Positions 24,241-33,435 of a stretch of DNA of 34,353 nt are shown here, one piece after another. This stretch comes from Methanospirillaceae archaeon (lineage in GTDB: Archaea > Halobacteriota > Methanomicrobia > Methanomicrobiales > Methanospirillaceae): positions 1 to 34,353 of the forward strand of contig JAFGOM010000010.1 in assembly GCA_016926505.1 (NCBI GenBank), read 5' to 3'. The notes beneath the pieces are model-generated. The model saw only the letters and a program-made list of their open reading frames with translations. It had not been told where the DNA came from and ran no database searches. Both the position numbers and the translations under genes were made by a program. Position 1 is the first letter of the stretch, and every line of letters begins with the position of its first letter.

Positions 24241-24373
24241 GTTATTTCTCCAGTCATAATAATTGTAAGACTGCTATCTGGATTCTGTACACTCTTTATT
24301 TTGCAAATTCAAAAAGGTTCGTCCATCAGACAGATGCCAATATATGAGAACCCACCCATAATTATAGGAACGT
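24241..24373. promoter_or_regulatory. Divergent promoters, cetZ and oxidoreductase operon
   Basis: In 133 bases there are two oppositely oriented TATA-like elements: CCAATATATGAG at about 24335-24346 (plus strand, giving an almost leaderless start at 24374) and CAAAATAAAGAG on the minus strand at about 24293-24304 for cetZ. Positional inference. Confidence 0.45.
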
Positions 24374-25606
24374 ATGAAGGTATGTATCATTGGAGGAGGA
24401 CTTACCGGGCTGTCAGCCGGAATGAGACTCTCAGAGAAGGCAGACGTTACGATTCTTGAGAAAAACAACGATATCGGGGGTCTCCTCGCTTCATATACCA
24501 TCAATGATGCGTATTACCTTGAGAAATATTACCATCACTGCTTCACCTCTGATACGGCATTGTTACACCTTCTTTCAGAACTATCCCTCTCGGATCAGCT
24601 CGAATGGCGGCATACAACGACCGGGTACATGGTTGACGGGAAGATCTATCCGTTAACCACTCCGTTTGAGATACTCAGGTATCCATACCTCTCACTCATC
24701 GAAAAGGCAAAACTGGCGCACTTTACGATGAAGGCAAAAAAAATCGCTGCAGAGAGTCTTGACTCCATCACGGCACGTGATTATATCACCGATACGCTGG
24801 GTGAAGGGATCTACCGGTCATTCTTTGAACCGTTACTCCATGCAAAATTCGGAGAGATGGCAGACCGGATTGCAGCCTCCTGGGTTGTCAGCCGGGTCTC
24901 TATCAGATCAGACCGCAGTTTTGCCGGTGAACGTCTCGGGTATCTGAAAGGAGGATTTGTAACCCTTATAGAGGGACTTACCCGGGCCTGTCAGAAGAAC
25001 GGATGCCGTATCTATCCTGACTGTGCAGCAGAGAGTATCGAAAAAACTGACAGGGGATGGCTGATAAACGGGGTATTCTATCATTGTGTTCTCTCAACGA
25101 TCCCACCCCAGGCCCTTGTGGCCATCGGAGGACCGGAAATAATGCCGGTCCCATACCAGGGTGCTGCGTGCATGGCACTTGGTCTCTCCCGTGATGTAAC
25201 ACAGGGAATTTACTGGGTAAATATCAGAGACCCGGCACCTTACGGAGCAGTAATCGGACATACCAACTTTATTCCCAGGGAACGATACGGGGAAGATATC
25301 GTATATCTCGCTGCGTATCGCTCTGACAGTAATTTTTTGGGACTGGAAGAGATGATGATACATGACTTCTGCAACCGGTTTGCCATAAGCAGGAAGGATA
25401 TTTTCTGGCATCGCCTTACTACCGACCCGTATGCAGGACCCCTGTACCTGACAGGATATCACGAAAAAATGCAGGAATACCAGAAAGACTGCCTTTTTAT
25501 GGCAGGGATGTTCTCACCGGAAAACTATCCTGAACGAAGCATGGAGGGATCCATCAGGGCAGGAGAACGAATCGCCAGAACCATCCAAAACGAGGCCCGA
25601 ACGTGA
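24374..25606 (+). CDS. NAD(P)/FAD-dependent oxidoreductase, amine oxidase-like
   Basis: A 410-residue flavoprotein. The dinucleotide-binding fold is at the N-terminus: IIGGGLTGLSAGMRL (about 5-19) and the ribose-binding EKNNDIGG near 34-41. Later are GYLKGGF, the LSTIPPQALVAIGG strand, and the C-terminal FAD loop MFSPENYPERSMEGSIRAGERIA. The overall pattern resembles the protoporphyrinogen oxidase/amine oxidase or UDP-galactopyranose mutase-like group; substrate not assignable. It starts an operon and overlaps the glycosyltransferase gene by GTGA. Because its neighbours make or handle lipid-linked sugars, it may oxidise, reduce or isomerise a sugar nucleotide or a polyprenyl carrier; this is inference. 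Confidence 0.9.
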   Translation: MKVCIIGGGLTGLSAGMRLSEKADVTILEKNNDIGGLLASYTINDAYYLEKYYHHCFTSDTALLHLLSELSLSDQLEWRHTTTGYMVDGKIYPLTTPFEILRYPYLSLIEKAKLAHFTMKAKKIAAESLDSITARDYITDTLGEGIYRSFFEPLLHAKFGEMADRIAASWVVSRVSIRSDRSFAGERLGYLKGGFVTLIEGLTRACQKNGCRIYPDCAAESIEKTDRGWLINGVFYHCVLSTIPPQALVAIGGPEIMPVPYQGAACMALGLSRDVTQGIYWVNIRDPAPYGAVIGHTNFIPRERYGEDIVYLAAYRSDSNFLGLEEMMIHDFCNRFAISRKDIFWHRLTTDPYAGPLYLTGYHEKMQEYQKDCLFMAGMFSPENYPERSMEGSIRAGERIARTIQNEART

Positions 25607-26313
25607 AACCCCCTTTTGTTACGGTAATTATCCCGGTTTACAATGACGTTAGAGCATTAGAACAGGCTATTCCCTGTTCAATACGAGAGCTTGGAATGAT
25701 AACCGATCAGTTTGAACTCATCATCGCAGAGGATGCAAGTGTGGACGGATCCACCGGGCTGGTTATGGAATGGGCAGAAAAAGATCCACGGGTGATTCTG
25801 ATTCACCGGGAAGAACGGCTGGGCAGGGGATCTGCACTGACATCGGTAATCAGACAGGCGCGTGGTGAGATCATCTGTTACTATGACGTGGATCTTGCAA
25901 CAGACATGAGTCATTTAAAGGAACTGATTGCAGCCATACAGAACGGGTGTGATATCGCAACCGGTTCCCGTCTGCTCCCGGAGAGTAGTATTACCAGATC
26001 GGGAAATCGCGAGATAAAAAGCAGGGGATATAACTTCTTTGTCAGGCTTCTGCTTAAAAGCAGAATAAAAGACCATCAGTGTGGCTTTAAGGCTTTTAAC
26101 AAGGATAAGATCTCTCTCATTCTCGATACGATACAGGACAGGTACTGGTTCTGGGATACTGAGGTATTAGTGAGAGGACAAAAGGCAGGATACCGAATCT
26201 GCGAACTGCCGGTTACGTGGCGTGAAGGCCCGGGAACCACAGTCAGAACAGGAGATATCTGGAAGATGGGCCGGGCAATCATATCTTTGTGGTGGAACCT
26301 GCATGTCTCGTAA
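25603..26313 (+). CDS. Glycosyltransferase family 2, dolichyl-phosphate sugar transferase type
   Basis: A 236-residue GT-A glycosyltransferase. The N-terminal PFVTVIIPVYND is the family 2 signature, followed by EDASVDGST, a GRGSALTSVIRQARGE segment and the DVDLAT metal-binding DxD at about 94-97. Later are the acceptor-side RLLPESSITRS and KDHQCGFKAFNKD, which are typical of ALG5/DPM1-like dolichyl-phosphate glucosyl- or mannosyltransferases. No membrane helix is evident. It probably moves a sugar from a nucleotide to a polyprenyl phosphate at the inner face of the membrane. GTG start overlaps the oxidoreductase stop by four bases, and the gene overlaps the next by 11. Confidence 0.93.
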   Translation: MKPPFVTVIIPVYNDVRALEQAIPCSIRELGMITDQFELIIAEDASVDGSTGLVMEWAEKDPRVILIHREERLGRGSALTSVIRQARGEIICYYDVDLATDMSHLKELIAAIQNGCDIATGSRLLPESSITRSGNREIKSRGYNFFVRLLLKSRIKDHQCGFKAFNKDKISLILDTIQDRYWFWDTEVLVRGQKAGYRICELPVTWREGPGTTVRTGDIWKMGRAIISLWWNLHVS

Positions 26314-27265
26314 GATTTTCGGGATTATTCTCTCTGTGCTTCTTGCTGCTGCTCTTCTTTTTGTGATGCTTGCGCGGGTCTGGGATGACCTGCTCGTCAC
26401 CATCCAGTACCTGGATCCCTTTTACATCCTGCCAGCCATCGGAATCTGTCTGGTCGGCTGGATATTTCGGGGGTGGCGGTACCAGATAATCCTTGGAAAC
26501 CTGCAGGTTGCCGTCAGGTTCGTCTTTGCAACGGCATGCATCTTCTTTAGTCAGACGGTAAATCTCATTGTACCTGCACGACTGGGAGATTTTATCCGAA
26601 TCCTCATCATCAGGCATGATTACGAGGCAACGGTATCAGAGTGTCTCTCTTCTCTTGTCATCGAACGGTTTTTTGACATCCTCACAGTGGCGTTTCTCGG
26701 ACTCGTATCTCTCCTGTTTGTCCTGGATGTCCCCGACTGGTTTATCCCGGTTATACTCATCCCGCTTATCCTTTCTGTATTCTTTGCTATCTTTCTGCTG
26801 TTTGCCGGAACTTTTGCTGTCAAAAATCCCATATTCTCCTTTATCTTAAAGATGCTGGAAGAGGTAAAGACTGCATCGTTAACAAAAAGATCCCTCGCTT
26901 TTCTCTCGACGACATCCATCATCATTTGGGTGCTGGAAGCCTTTGTCTGTCTCTGCGTTACCCTCATGTTTTCTGAACAGATCCCGTTTGTTCTTATCAT
27001 GCTTGCAATCGTTATCGGAAACCTGGTAAAGGCGATCCCGCTTACACCGGGGGGTATCGGAACCTATGAACTCGCGGTTGCAATCACGTTGGAGATCGGC
27101 GGGATTGCACCTGCAGTTGCTACCCTCATCGCAGTAATTGATCACCTGATAAAGAACGTGATAACACTCGTCTGCGGTATTGCAACGATTCCCTACTTTG
27201 GACAATGGATCCTGCCTGCACTTGCTGATACCGTAAAAAAGAGAGTGTTTCGGAGTACTGACTGA
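26303..27265 (+). CDS. UPF0104/AglD-like polytopic membrane protein
   Basis: A 320-residue integral membrane protein with about seven or eight hydrophobic segments, belonging to the lysylphosphatidylglycerol synthase TM/UPF0104 group. Recognisable family stretches are SQTVNLIVPARLGDF, the GNLVKAIPLTPGGIGTYE motif and the closing VIDHLIKNVITLVCG. Related archaeal proteins are found beside glycosyltransferases and sometimes are called flippases or AglD partners; the actual activity is uncertain. The ATG at 26303 follows GTGGTGG at good spacing, so the longer frame beginning at 26222 is rejected. The stop overlaps the next start as TGATG. Confidence 0.88.
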   Translation: MSRKIFGIILSVLLAAALLFVMLARVWDDLLVTIQYLDPFYILPAIGICLVGWIFRGWRYQIILGNLQVAVRFVFATACIFFSQTVNLIVPARLGDFIRILIIRHDYEATVSECLSSLVIERFFDILTVAFLGLVSLLFVLDVPDWFIPVILIPLILSVFFAIFLLFAGTFAVKNPIFSFILKMLEEVKTASLTKRSLAFLSTTSIIIWVLEAFVCLCVTLMFSEQIPFVLIMLAIVIGNLVKAIPLTPGGIGTYELAVAITLEIGGIAPAVATLIAVIDHLIKNVITLVCGIATIPYFGQWILPALADTVKKRVFRSTD

Positions 27266-29322
27266 TGCTTCCGGCAGGAGTGCAGGTACTGGCAGTTATC
27301 TTCTGGCTCGGACTCCTTACCCTCCTGTACCTTGCGATCTATCCTTTCTTTAAAACATACCTTCCAAAAGTTGCCGTAACGGTCTCCTTCACCCTTTCTT
27401 TTCTCCTGTTCGGTATCGTCTCCTGGTATGCTGTCTATCTTGCTCTCCCGGTACAGACTGCAGTCATTCCTTTTCTCTGTCTCATCGGATGGAATCTATG
27501 GAAGACGAAAGGAGACTGCTACCGGCATGTATGGGATGAAAAGAACTGGTATCTCCTTTTTTATGGTACCTTTATCCTGTTCCTTCTCATCAGGGCCTTC
27601 TCTCCTGATATCAATGGAGCAGAGAAGTTCATGGATCATGCATTTCTTGCGTCGATGATGATAGACCCGGTTATCCCTCCTCATGATCCCTGGTTTGCAG
27701 GGGGAGATTTACGGGTATACTACTATGTCGGGTACTGGATTTTAGGTGCTGCAGGAGTTGTCACAAATACTCCCTCTGTTATCGTATTTATACTGGCAAT
27801 ACCAACCATCGTTGCCCTCTCGGCGGTAAACTGTTATGCAGTGGGACGTCTTCTGATAAAAGATCTGCACCTGATCACCCTGATTCCCCTCCTCATCGTT
27901 AACCCGGCATTTATCGCACTCTGGATCAGAGGAAACCATCCTTCCATGCTTTTCTGGGACAGCACCCGGATCATCACCGATACCATTACCGAGTATCCAC
28001 TCTTCTCCTTCACATTTGGAGACGTACATCCCCATGTCATCGGAATATGCAACCAGACGCTTATGATCCTGCTTTTGTGTACTGCTGTCTCCTGTTGGAA
28101 AAAGATAAACAAAAAAAGCCGTATCCTTCTTCTCGCTGCGATAACGGTAAGCCTTGGAAGCATGCCGGTGATAAACAGCTGGGATCTGTTTCTGTATGCT
28201 CCGGCCGTTATGCTGACCGGTCTGTGGATCGCCATAACAGGAGCAGGAGATCGAAAAGAAGGGGGGATCAGATCCCGATTCACAGGATTATCCTGTTCTT
28301 TTATCCTGCAAAACCCTATAGTTCCCTTTTGCATTCTCATTCCACTCGCCGCAGTTGCCCTGTACCTGCCCTTTTACCTGATGATGGATACCGGTGGACT
28401 GGATGGGATCGGTTTTGTTATCACGCCATCCGATCCGGTACAGTTCCTGCTCGTTCATGGTTTCTTCTTTCTGATATTCTTCTTTTCACTGCTTTCTGTC
28501 ATGAAAAAAAAGCCATATTTCCTCCTTATTCTCATACCTGCTGCGTACTTTGGGTACCTCTCTGCAGGGCTGGCAATTGTCTTTCTCATCTATCTTATCA
28601 TCAGGCATGATTCATCTCCTGATCTTCTTGCGATAGTGGGATTATCTGCCATTCTTTTCTGCGAGTTCTTCTACTTAAAAGACCACATGGGTGCAGAGTG
28701 GTATCGTATGAATACGGTCTTTAAGATGTATCTTCCCGCATGGCTTCTGACCGGCATTGCAGGCATGGTGATGGCAGGCTCTCTGATCGAGAGATCGTCT
28801 CTCTGGAGTGCCCATAAAACCAGAATAACCGGATCTCTCAGAGTTCTTGTATGTATTCTCTTCATCCTCCCGCTTCTCCCTGCCATAACAGACCATGCAC
28901 CGTACGCTCCGACCCTTGATGGATCTGCGTTCCTTGATACCAGGTATCCTGATGATGCTGCCGGAATCAGGTATCTTAAGACCCTTCCGGCTGATACCGT
29001 TATTGTTGAGGCAGAAGGGGGTGATTATTCCTACTACGGAAGGATGTCATCCTTTACCGGACTGGCAACCATCATCGGCTGGCCATTCCACGAGATCATG
29101 TGGAGAAACGATGATAGCAACTGGTATAACACCCGTCTTTGTGATCTCAGGATGATGTATGAAAATCCGGAAATGGCTGCATCACTGATGCAGAAATACC
29201 ATGCAACCGTTCTTATCATCGGTGAGGCGGAGCGCTCCCGGTATGCAGTAAAACCTCCTTTGAAGGATTTTATTCAGATATTCAAAGCAGGGTCTACCCG
29301 GATCTACCGCCTGTCTGCCTGA
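27265..29322 (+). CDS. DUF2298 'YYY' polytopic membrane protein
   Basis: A 685-residue membrane protein with more than ten hydrophobic segments in the first 540 residues and a soluble C-terminal domain. The DUF2298 signature DLRVYYYVGYW is at residues 148-158, preceded by NGAEKFMDHAF, with the acidic residues on the outer face. The C-terminal part has SSFTGLATIIGWPFHEIMWR and a small Rossmann-like end (TVLIIGEAERSRYAV), both usual in this family. The group resembles GT-C glycosyltransferases in fold and is found in methanogens and Chloroflexi with envelope glycosylation genes. It closes the four-gene operon and is followed by an A/T hairpin and T7. Confidence 0.92.
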   Translation: MLPAGVQVLAVIFWLGLLTLLYLAIYPFFKTYLPKVAVTVSFTLSFLLFGIVSWYAVYLALPVQTAVIPFLCLIGWNLWKTKGDCYRHVWDEKNWYLLFYGTFILFLLIRAFSPDINGAEKFMDHAFLASMMIDPVIPPHDPWFAGGDLRVYYYVGYWILGAAGVVTNTPSVIVFILAIPTIVALSAVNCYAVGRLLIKDLHLITLIPLLIVNPAFIALWIRGNHPSMLFWDSTRIITDTITEYPLFSFTFGDVHPHVIGICNQTLMILLLCTAVSCWKKINKKSRILLLAAITVSLGSMPVINSWDLFLYAPAVMLTGLWIAITGAGDRKEGGIRSRFTGLSCSFILQNPIVPFCILIPLAAVALYLPFYLMMDTGGLDGIGFVITPSDPVQFLLVHGFFFLIFFFSLLSVMKKKPYFLLILIPAAYFGYLSAGLAIVFLIYLIIRHDSSPDLLAIVGLSAILFCEFFYLKDHMGAEWYRMNTVFKMYLPAWLLTGIAGMVMAGSLIERSSLWSAHKTRITGSLRVLVCILFILPLLPAITDHAPYAPTLDGSAFLDTRYPDDAAGIRYLKTLPADTVIVEAEGGDYSYYGRMSSFTGLATIIGWPFHEIMWRNDDSNWYNTRLCDLRMMYENPEMAASLMQKYHATVLIIGEAERSRYAVKPPLKDFIQIFKAGSTRIYRLSA

Positions 29323-29330
29323 TTAAACCC

Positions 29331-29349
29331 AAAAATTCCGGATTTTTTT
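29331..29349 (+). terminator. Hairpin AAAAAT-TCCGG-ATTTTT with T7
   Basis: Six-base arms around TCCGG and ending in seven Ts, beginning nine bases after the DUF2298 stop. The simplest reading is an intrinsic-type terminator of the glycoconjugate operon. Confidence 0.65.
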
Positions 29350-29466
29350 CCCTGTAAAAGAATACCTGCTTTTCTCTTTTCTTTTGTCTTCCTGTTATCT
29401 GACACGGTATCCTCCTATCATTTTTTTCTGATAAAACCCAATGGTTCAATGGTCGAATCATTTATG

Positions 29467-29497
29467 CCCATTATGGGATGCCCTGGTAAATTTAAAC
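29467..29497 (+). promoter_or_regulatory. Promoter region of the MoxR operon with small palindrome
   Basis: A TAAATTTAAAC element at about 29487-29497 is a candidate TATA box. Immediately upstream is the inverted repeat CCCAT-T-ATGGG at 29467-29477. The leader to the GTG start would be about 65-70 bases. Confidence 0.4.
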
Positions 29498-29588
29498 AAG
29501 ATTTTATCTTTTCCTGCAGCAAATCAGGTATACTGACAGAAGGTACTGTTTCAGAGGAACCTATCTGAAAGCATTCAGGAGATATGCA

Positions 29589-30575
29589 GTGGATTTAGAA
29601 ATTGCAGCCCTTAATGCACGGGCAAAAGAATGTAACGATCTTCTCCGGCCGTTGGAGAATGAGATTTTACGGGTAATCGTCGGACAGCAGCAGATCATTG
29701 ACCGGCTCATCATGGCACTGATCGCAAATGGTCATGTCCTTCTTGAGGGGGTTCCGGGAATTGCGAAAACCCTCATGATCCGGACACTTTCAGAGTGTAT
29801 TGACGGAAAATTCGCACGGATTCAGTTCACCCCTGATCTCCTTCCCGCAGATATTACCGGAACCAAGATCTACAACCAGCGGGATGGAACCTTCTCAACG
29901 GTTAAAGGACCGGTATTCAGCCAGTTTTTACTCGCTGATGAGATAAACCGTGCGCCCCCGAAGGTCCAGTCAGCACTCCTTGAGGCGATGCAGGAATACC
30001 AGGTTACCATACAGGGAGAGACCCATCACCTCGATCGCCCGTTCTTTGTTCTGGCTACCCAGAACCCGATCGAGTCTGAAGGAACGTATCCCCTTCCTGA
30101 AGCCCAGGTTGACCGGTTCATGTTCAAGGTCATCATGGGGTATCCGAAAAAATCAGAAGAGATAACCATCCTTGACCGGTTTACCGAAGGAATAACACGA
30201 AAACCGAAAACTGTAATAACCTCTGCAGATATCCTCCGGATCCAGGAGTTCCTGCCAAAAGTCTATGCAGATCCTGCCATCAAGGAGTATGTGGCCTCAC
30301 TGGTAGATGCAACGAGGAATGCCTCAGGATACGGACTATCAATCCAGCATTACATCCTCTGTGGTGCTTCCCCCCGGGCAACGATATACCTCATCCTGGG
30401 AGCCAAAGCTCATGCGCTGTTACAGGGACGCGGATATGTGATACCCGAGGATGTCCGTGCCATCGCACCTGATGTTTTACGACACCGGATCCTGCTCAAT
30501 TACGATGCTGAAGCAGATTCGGTAACACCAGAGGATATCATCAGACAGATCCAGAAAACGGTTCCGGTTCCGTAG
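29589..30575 (+). CDS. moxR: MoxR-type AAA+ ATPase
   Basis: A 328-residue AAA+ ATPase of the MoxR group, chaperone-like in assembling or activating VWA-domain partners. Motifs: Walker A GVPGIAKT at 54-61, the FTPDLLPADITG segment, Walker B LLADEINRAP, sensor 1 ATQNPIESEGTYPLPEAQ, and arginine-rich sensor 2 near the C-terminus. The GTG start is chosen for its GGAG at 29578-29581. It leads an operon with DUF58, a VWA membrane protein and two exported or membrane proteins of unknown family. This order matches the MoxR-DUF58-VWA module well known in bacteria (Bat-type). Confidence 0.95.
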   Translation: MDLEIAALNARAKECNDLLRPLENEILRVIVGQQQIIDRLIMALIANGHVLLEGVPGIAKTLMIRTLSECIDGKFARIQFTPDLLPADITGTKIYNQRDGTFSTVKGPVFSQFLLADEINRAPPKVQSALLEAMQEYQVTIQGETHHLDRPFFVLATQNPIESEGTYPLPEAQVDRFMFKVIMGYPKKSEEITILDRFTEGITRKPKTVITSADILRIQEFLPKVYADPAIKEYVASLVDATRNASGYGLSIQHYILCGASPRATIYLILGAKAHALLQGRGYVIPEDVRAIAPDVLRHRILLNYDAEADSVTPEDIIRQIQKTVPVP

Positions 30576-30592
30576 CAGGACTGGTGATATCG

Positions 30593-31480
30593 ATGAATAA
30601 TGAGAAGCTCGATGAACTGATACGGCTGGTCCGGGTTATTGACATGCGAACCCGGTTCCCGGTACAGGGTCAGGTAGCAGGTATTCATCATTCTCTGTAC
30701 AAGGGACAGGGTATCGAGTTTTCAGATATCAGGGAGTATATTCCCGGAGATGATATCCGCTCAATTGACTGGAAGGTGACAGCCCGGTATGGAAAACCCT
30801 ATGTAAAGGAGTTTACCGAAGAGCGGGATCAGACGCACTACTTTGTTGTTGACCTCTCTGGTTCCGGTTTATTCGGGGATATGATATCAAAACAAAGGCT
30901 TATACTCGAGATAATCGCAACCCTCCTGTTCTCAGCCCTACGGGACAATGATCGGTGCGGTCTTGTAATCGTGACTGATTCTGTAGAGGTCAGTATTCCT
31001 GCCCGTCCGGGAAGGAAGCATATCACGCACCTCTTAACAACACTCTTATCCCACAAACCGGTCTCGAAAGGATCAGACATGCGCCCGGCACTCGTTTATC
31101 TTGCGCAGAAACTCCGTCGTTCATGCTCGGTCATTCTCCTTTCTGACTTTATAGTTCCTGATTTTACACGCGAACTCAGACAGGTCCGGAGGCATCATGA
31201 CGTTATCGCGATACGGGTTGCAGACAGCCATGAGATCCGGTTACCTGATGTCGGGCTTATCGAACTGGAAGACGCCGAGACAGGAGAGCAGATACTTGTT
31301 GATACCGGGGATCCGTCATTTCAGAAAAACTACACTGCAGCCGTACAAGAGGCAGAAGACGAGATACAATCCAGGTTCATGCGACACAATGTTCCATATT
31401 GTACCATCATGACCCATGAGACCTGCCATGTTTCCCTTGCACGGTTCTTTTTACACAAAAAAATTGCCGGGAGGATATAA
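30593..31480 (+). CDS. DUF58 domain protein
   Basis: A 295-residue soluble protein of the DUF58 family, whose C-terminal half has a VWA-like fold. The family signature IEFSDIREYIPGDDIRSIDWKV(T) is near residue 45-65, followed by the EFTEERDQTHYFVVDLSGSG segment that supplies a MIDAS-like DxSxS motif. Such proteins are regular partners of MoxR. The ATG at 30593 follows GGTGATATC at good spacing; the in-frame GTG at 30584 forms part of that site. The stop shares one base (TAATG) with the next start, so the two are coupled. No membrane helix. Confidence 0.93.
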   Translation: MNNEKLDELIRLVRVIDMRTRFPVQGQVAGIHHSLYKGQGIEFSDIREYIPGDDIRSIDWKVTARYGKPYVKEFTEERDQTHYFVVDLSGSGLFGDMISKQRLILEIIATLLFSALRDNDRCGLVIVTDSVEVSIPARPGRKHITHLLTTLLSHKPVSKGSDMRPALVYLAQKLRRSCSVILLSDFIVPDFTRELRQVRRHHDVIAIRVADSHEIRLPDVGLIELEDAETGEQILVDTGDPSFQKNYTAAVQEAEDEIQSRFMRHNVPYCTIMTHETCHVSLARFFLHKKIAGRI

Positions 31481-32430
31481 TGACTGGTTTCTATCACCCC
31501 GCTGTGCTTCTTCTGCTTCTCATCGTGCCGGCTGCGTATTATCTTTACGGAAAGGCGACAACACGCAGAAAACACGATGCAATGTGCTTCTCACATATTG
31601 GTCTTGTTAAAACCGCATTAGGAGGCAATAAAACTTCTAATCGTCCACGAAACCTCTTTATCCTTGTTCTTTTTGCAATGGCACTCATCATCACCGGCCT
31701 TGCCGGCCCGCACATACCTCTCGAGCAGGCAAAGGAGGGAGTGAGTGTTGTTCTTGCGATTGATACATCAGGCAGTATGCAGGCAACAGATTACCTGCCA
31801 AACCGACTTGAATCAGCGAAACAAGCTGCTGATATACTGCTTTCGCATCTTGATACCAGGGATTATGCAGGGGTTATTACTTTTGAATCAGGAGCAACAA
31901 GCGCTGCATACTTAAGTCCTGATAAAAACAGAGTCAGATCAAAACTTGCTGCAATCGCTCCGAAAGAAGGGAGTACTGCAATTGGTGACGGACTCGCTCT
32001 TGCCATCGATATGGCTCTGGCAATACCTAACCAGAAGAGGGTCATCATTCTGCTCTCTGACGGGGTGAATAATGCCGGAGTAATATCACCAGATACTGCT
32101 CTCTCATTTGCCCGGGATCAGGGAATCCAGGTATTTACCGTCGGCATGGGTTCAGAAAACCCGGTTATACTCGGATATGACTGGTTCGGACGGCCGCAGG
32201 TTGCAGAACTTGATGAAGAGATGCTCAAAGATATCGCAACAAAGACGGGGGGGAAATATTACCGTTCAGTGAATGATGCAACATTAAAAGAGATTTATAG
32301 CACACTCCATCAGGAGATCGTGCGGGAGACTGAAGATACCCCGGTATCAGAGTGGTTCTTTACAGCAGCTCTCATCGTGCTTTGTCTCGAATTATGGTTA
32401 CGATACGGAAGAAGGAGGATTATTCAATGA
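31480..32430 (+). CDS. VWA-domain membrane protein, BatA-like
   Basis: A 316-residue protein with two N-terminal membrane segments (about 6-23 and 58-77), a VWA domain and a C-terminal membrane segment (about 294-310). The MIDAS metal site is complete: DTSGSM at 95-100, Thr166 in STAIGDG and the Asp of LLSDGVNN at 194. Such BatA-type proteins bind partners through a metal ion outside the active enzyme. The second VWA protein (BatB) and a BatD protein that often follow in bacteria are replaced here by two unfamiliar genes. It overlaps its upstream neighbour by one base and the downstream one by four. Confidence 0.95.
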   Translation: MTGFYHPAVLLLLLIVPAAYYLYGKATTRRKHDAMCFSHIGLVKTALGGNKTSNRPRNLFILVLFAMALIITGLAGPHIPLEQAKEGVSVVLAIDTSGSMQATDYLPNRLESAKQAADILLSHLDTRDYAGVITFESGATSAAYLSPDKNRVRSKLAAIAPKEGSTAIGDGLALAIDMALAIPNQKRVIILLSDGVNNAGVISPDTALSFARDQGIQVFTVGMGSENPVILGYDWFGRPQVAELDEEMLKDIATKTGGKYYRSVNDATLKEIYSTLHQEIVRETEDTPVSEWFFTAALIVLCLELWLRYGRRRIIQ

Positions 32431-33386
32431 GATTAGAGAATGCTCTAATGTGGGTGTGTATGACAGCAGCATTACTTTTCGGATACCCGGTACTGGCAGA
32501 AGAGATCGTTTTCTCAACCGGCCAGAGTGACTACTATGTTCTGGTCGGGGAGGAGAGTGACATTCCGCTCTCAATACAGAGTGATTATCCTGATCCAGTC
32601 AGGGGTATGCTCCTGTACTCGATGACACAGGCAATCCAGGCACAGGGTCTCTCCAGTTCTTTTACCAACCAGCAGCAGCAGAGCTTTTCAATCAATCCGG
32701 GAAGTACCGGGACAGCACTCCGGGTTGGTGCACAGAATACTCCCGGAAGTATGAAACTGGATATCGCTTACGAATATACCGATGATAGCGGAGAGAAAAC
32801 GGTTATCCTTCCCACCATCACGATTCATGTTATCGAGAATCCTGACCAGGCGCAGAACCAGAACAACACCCGGCAGAGTTCAACAACAAAAGGACATGCA
32901 CAACAATCCGGTTCCGGGAGCACACAGGGGATAACAGCACAGGATCTTCTCTCCCAGATGCAGCAGGATATGATGCAGCAGATGATGACACGTCCCCAGG
33001 CAGGATCTGCAGGAAATCAGGAGAGACAACAATCTGCCCAGGAAGCACTCTACAACAACCAGATGAATGCTGATGCTACTGCACTTGCAGAACAACTGGC
33101 AACCGAGGCAGAGAAGAAGGAAGACGAGAAACAATCCCTGGAACAGGCATTAAAACAAGACCTCCTTTACCAGAAAGCGGTACGGTTGCTGCTTGATACC
33201 GGATATTCTGAATCATCTGCAACACTGATTCCCACGACAAACGATTCCGGTTCATTCTCGATGCAGTATACCAGTCAGGCAGGAGTTGGTATGCAGCTTA
33301 CCGGGACAATCAAAGAGGGAGAGGTATCCTCTCTCTCGATAGAAGGAACAGGGGGATTACAGGGGAGTGAAAATCCTGGTGAATGA
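32427..33386 (+). CDS. Exported Gln-rich protein of unknown family
   Basis: A 319-residue protein with a signal peptide (about 1-24, cleavage after PVLA), no other membrane segment. Residues 25-137 look like a beta sandwich; 138-245 are a Gln/Asn/Ser-rich linker with QMQQDMMQQMM and helical EALYNNQM; the C-terminal about 75 residues are a small ordered domain. I do not recognise a family. The ATG follows AAGGAGGAT at good spacing and overlaps the VWA stop as ATGA; a longer frame from 32352 is rejected. As an exported member of a MoxR-VWA operon it is a candidate client or adaptor. Confidence 0.85.
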   Translation: MRLENALMWVCMTAALLFGYPVLAEEIVFSTGQSDYYVLVGEESDIPLSIQSDYPDPVRGMLLYSMTQAIQAQGLSSSFTNQQQQSFSINPGSTGTALRVGAQNTPGSMKLDIAYEYTDDSGEKTVILPTITIHVIENPDQAQNQNNTRQSSTTKGHAQQSGSGSTQGITAQDLLSQMQQDMMQQMMTRPQAGSAGNQERQQSAQEALYNNQMNADATALAEQLATEAEKKEDEKQSLEQALKQDLLYQKAVRLLLDTGYSESSATLIPTTNDSGSFSMQYTSQAGVGMQLTGTIKEGEVSSLSIEGTGGLQGSENPGE

Positions 33387-33435
33387 TACTAAGGAGCCGG
33401 GATCTGTTACATATATCACTACTTGAGGAACAGAG

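Noticed and set aside
26222-26302. Upstream extension of the UPF0104 gene
   Set aside because: Runs over the glycosyltransferase gene, is hydrophilic, and the ATG at 26303 has a strong GTGGTGG site.
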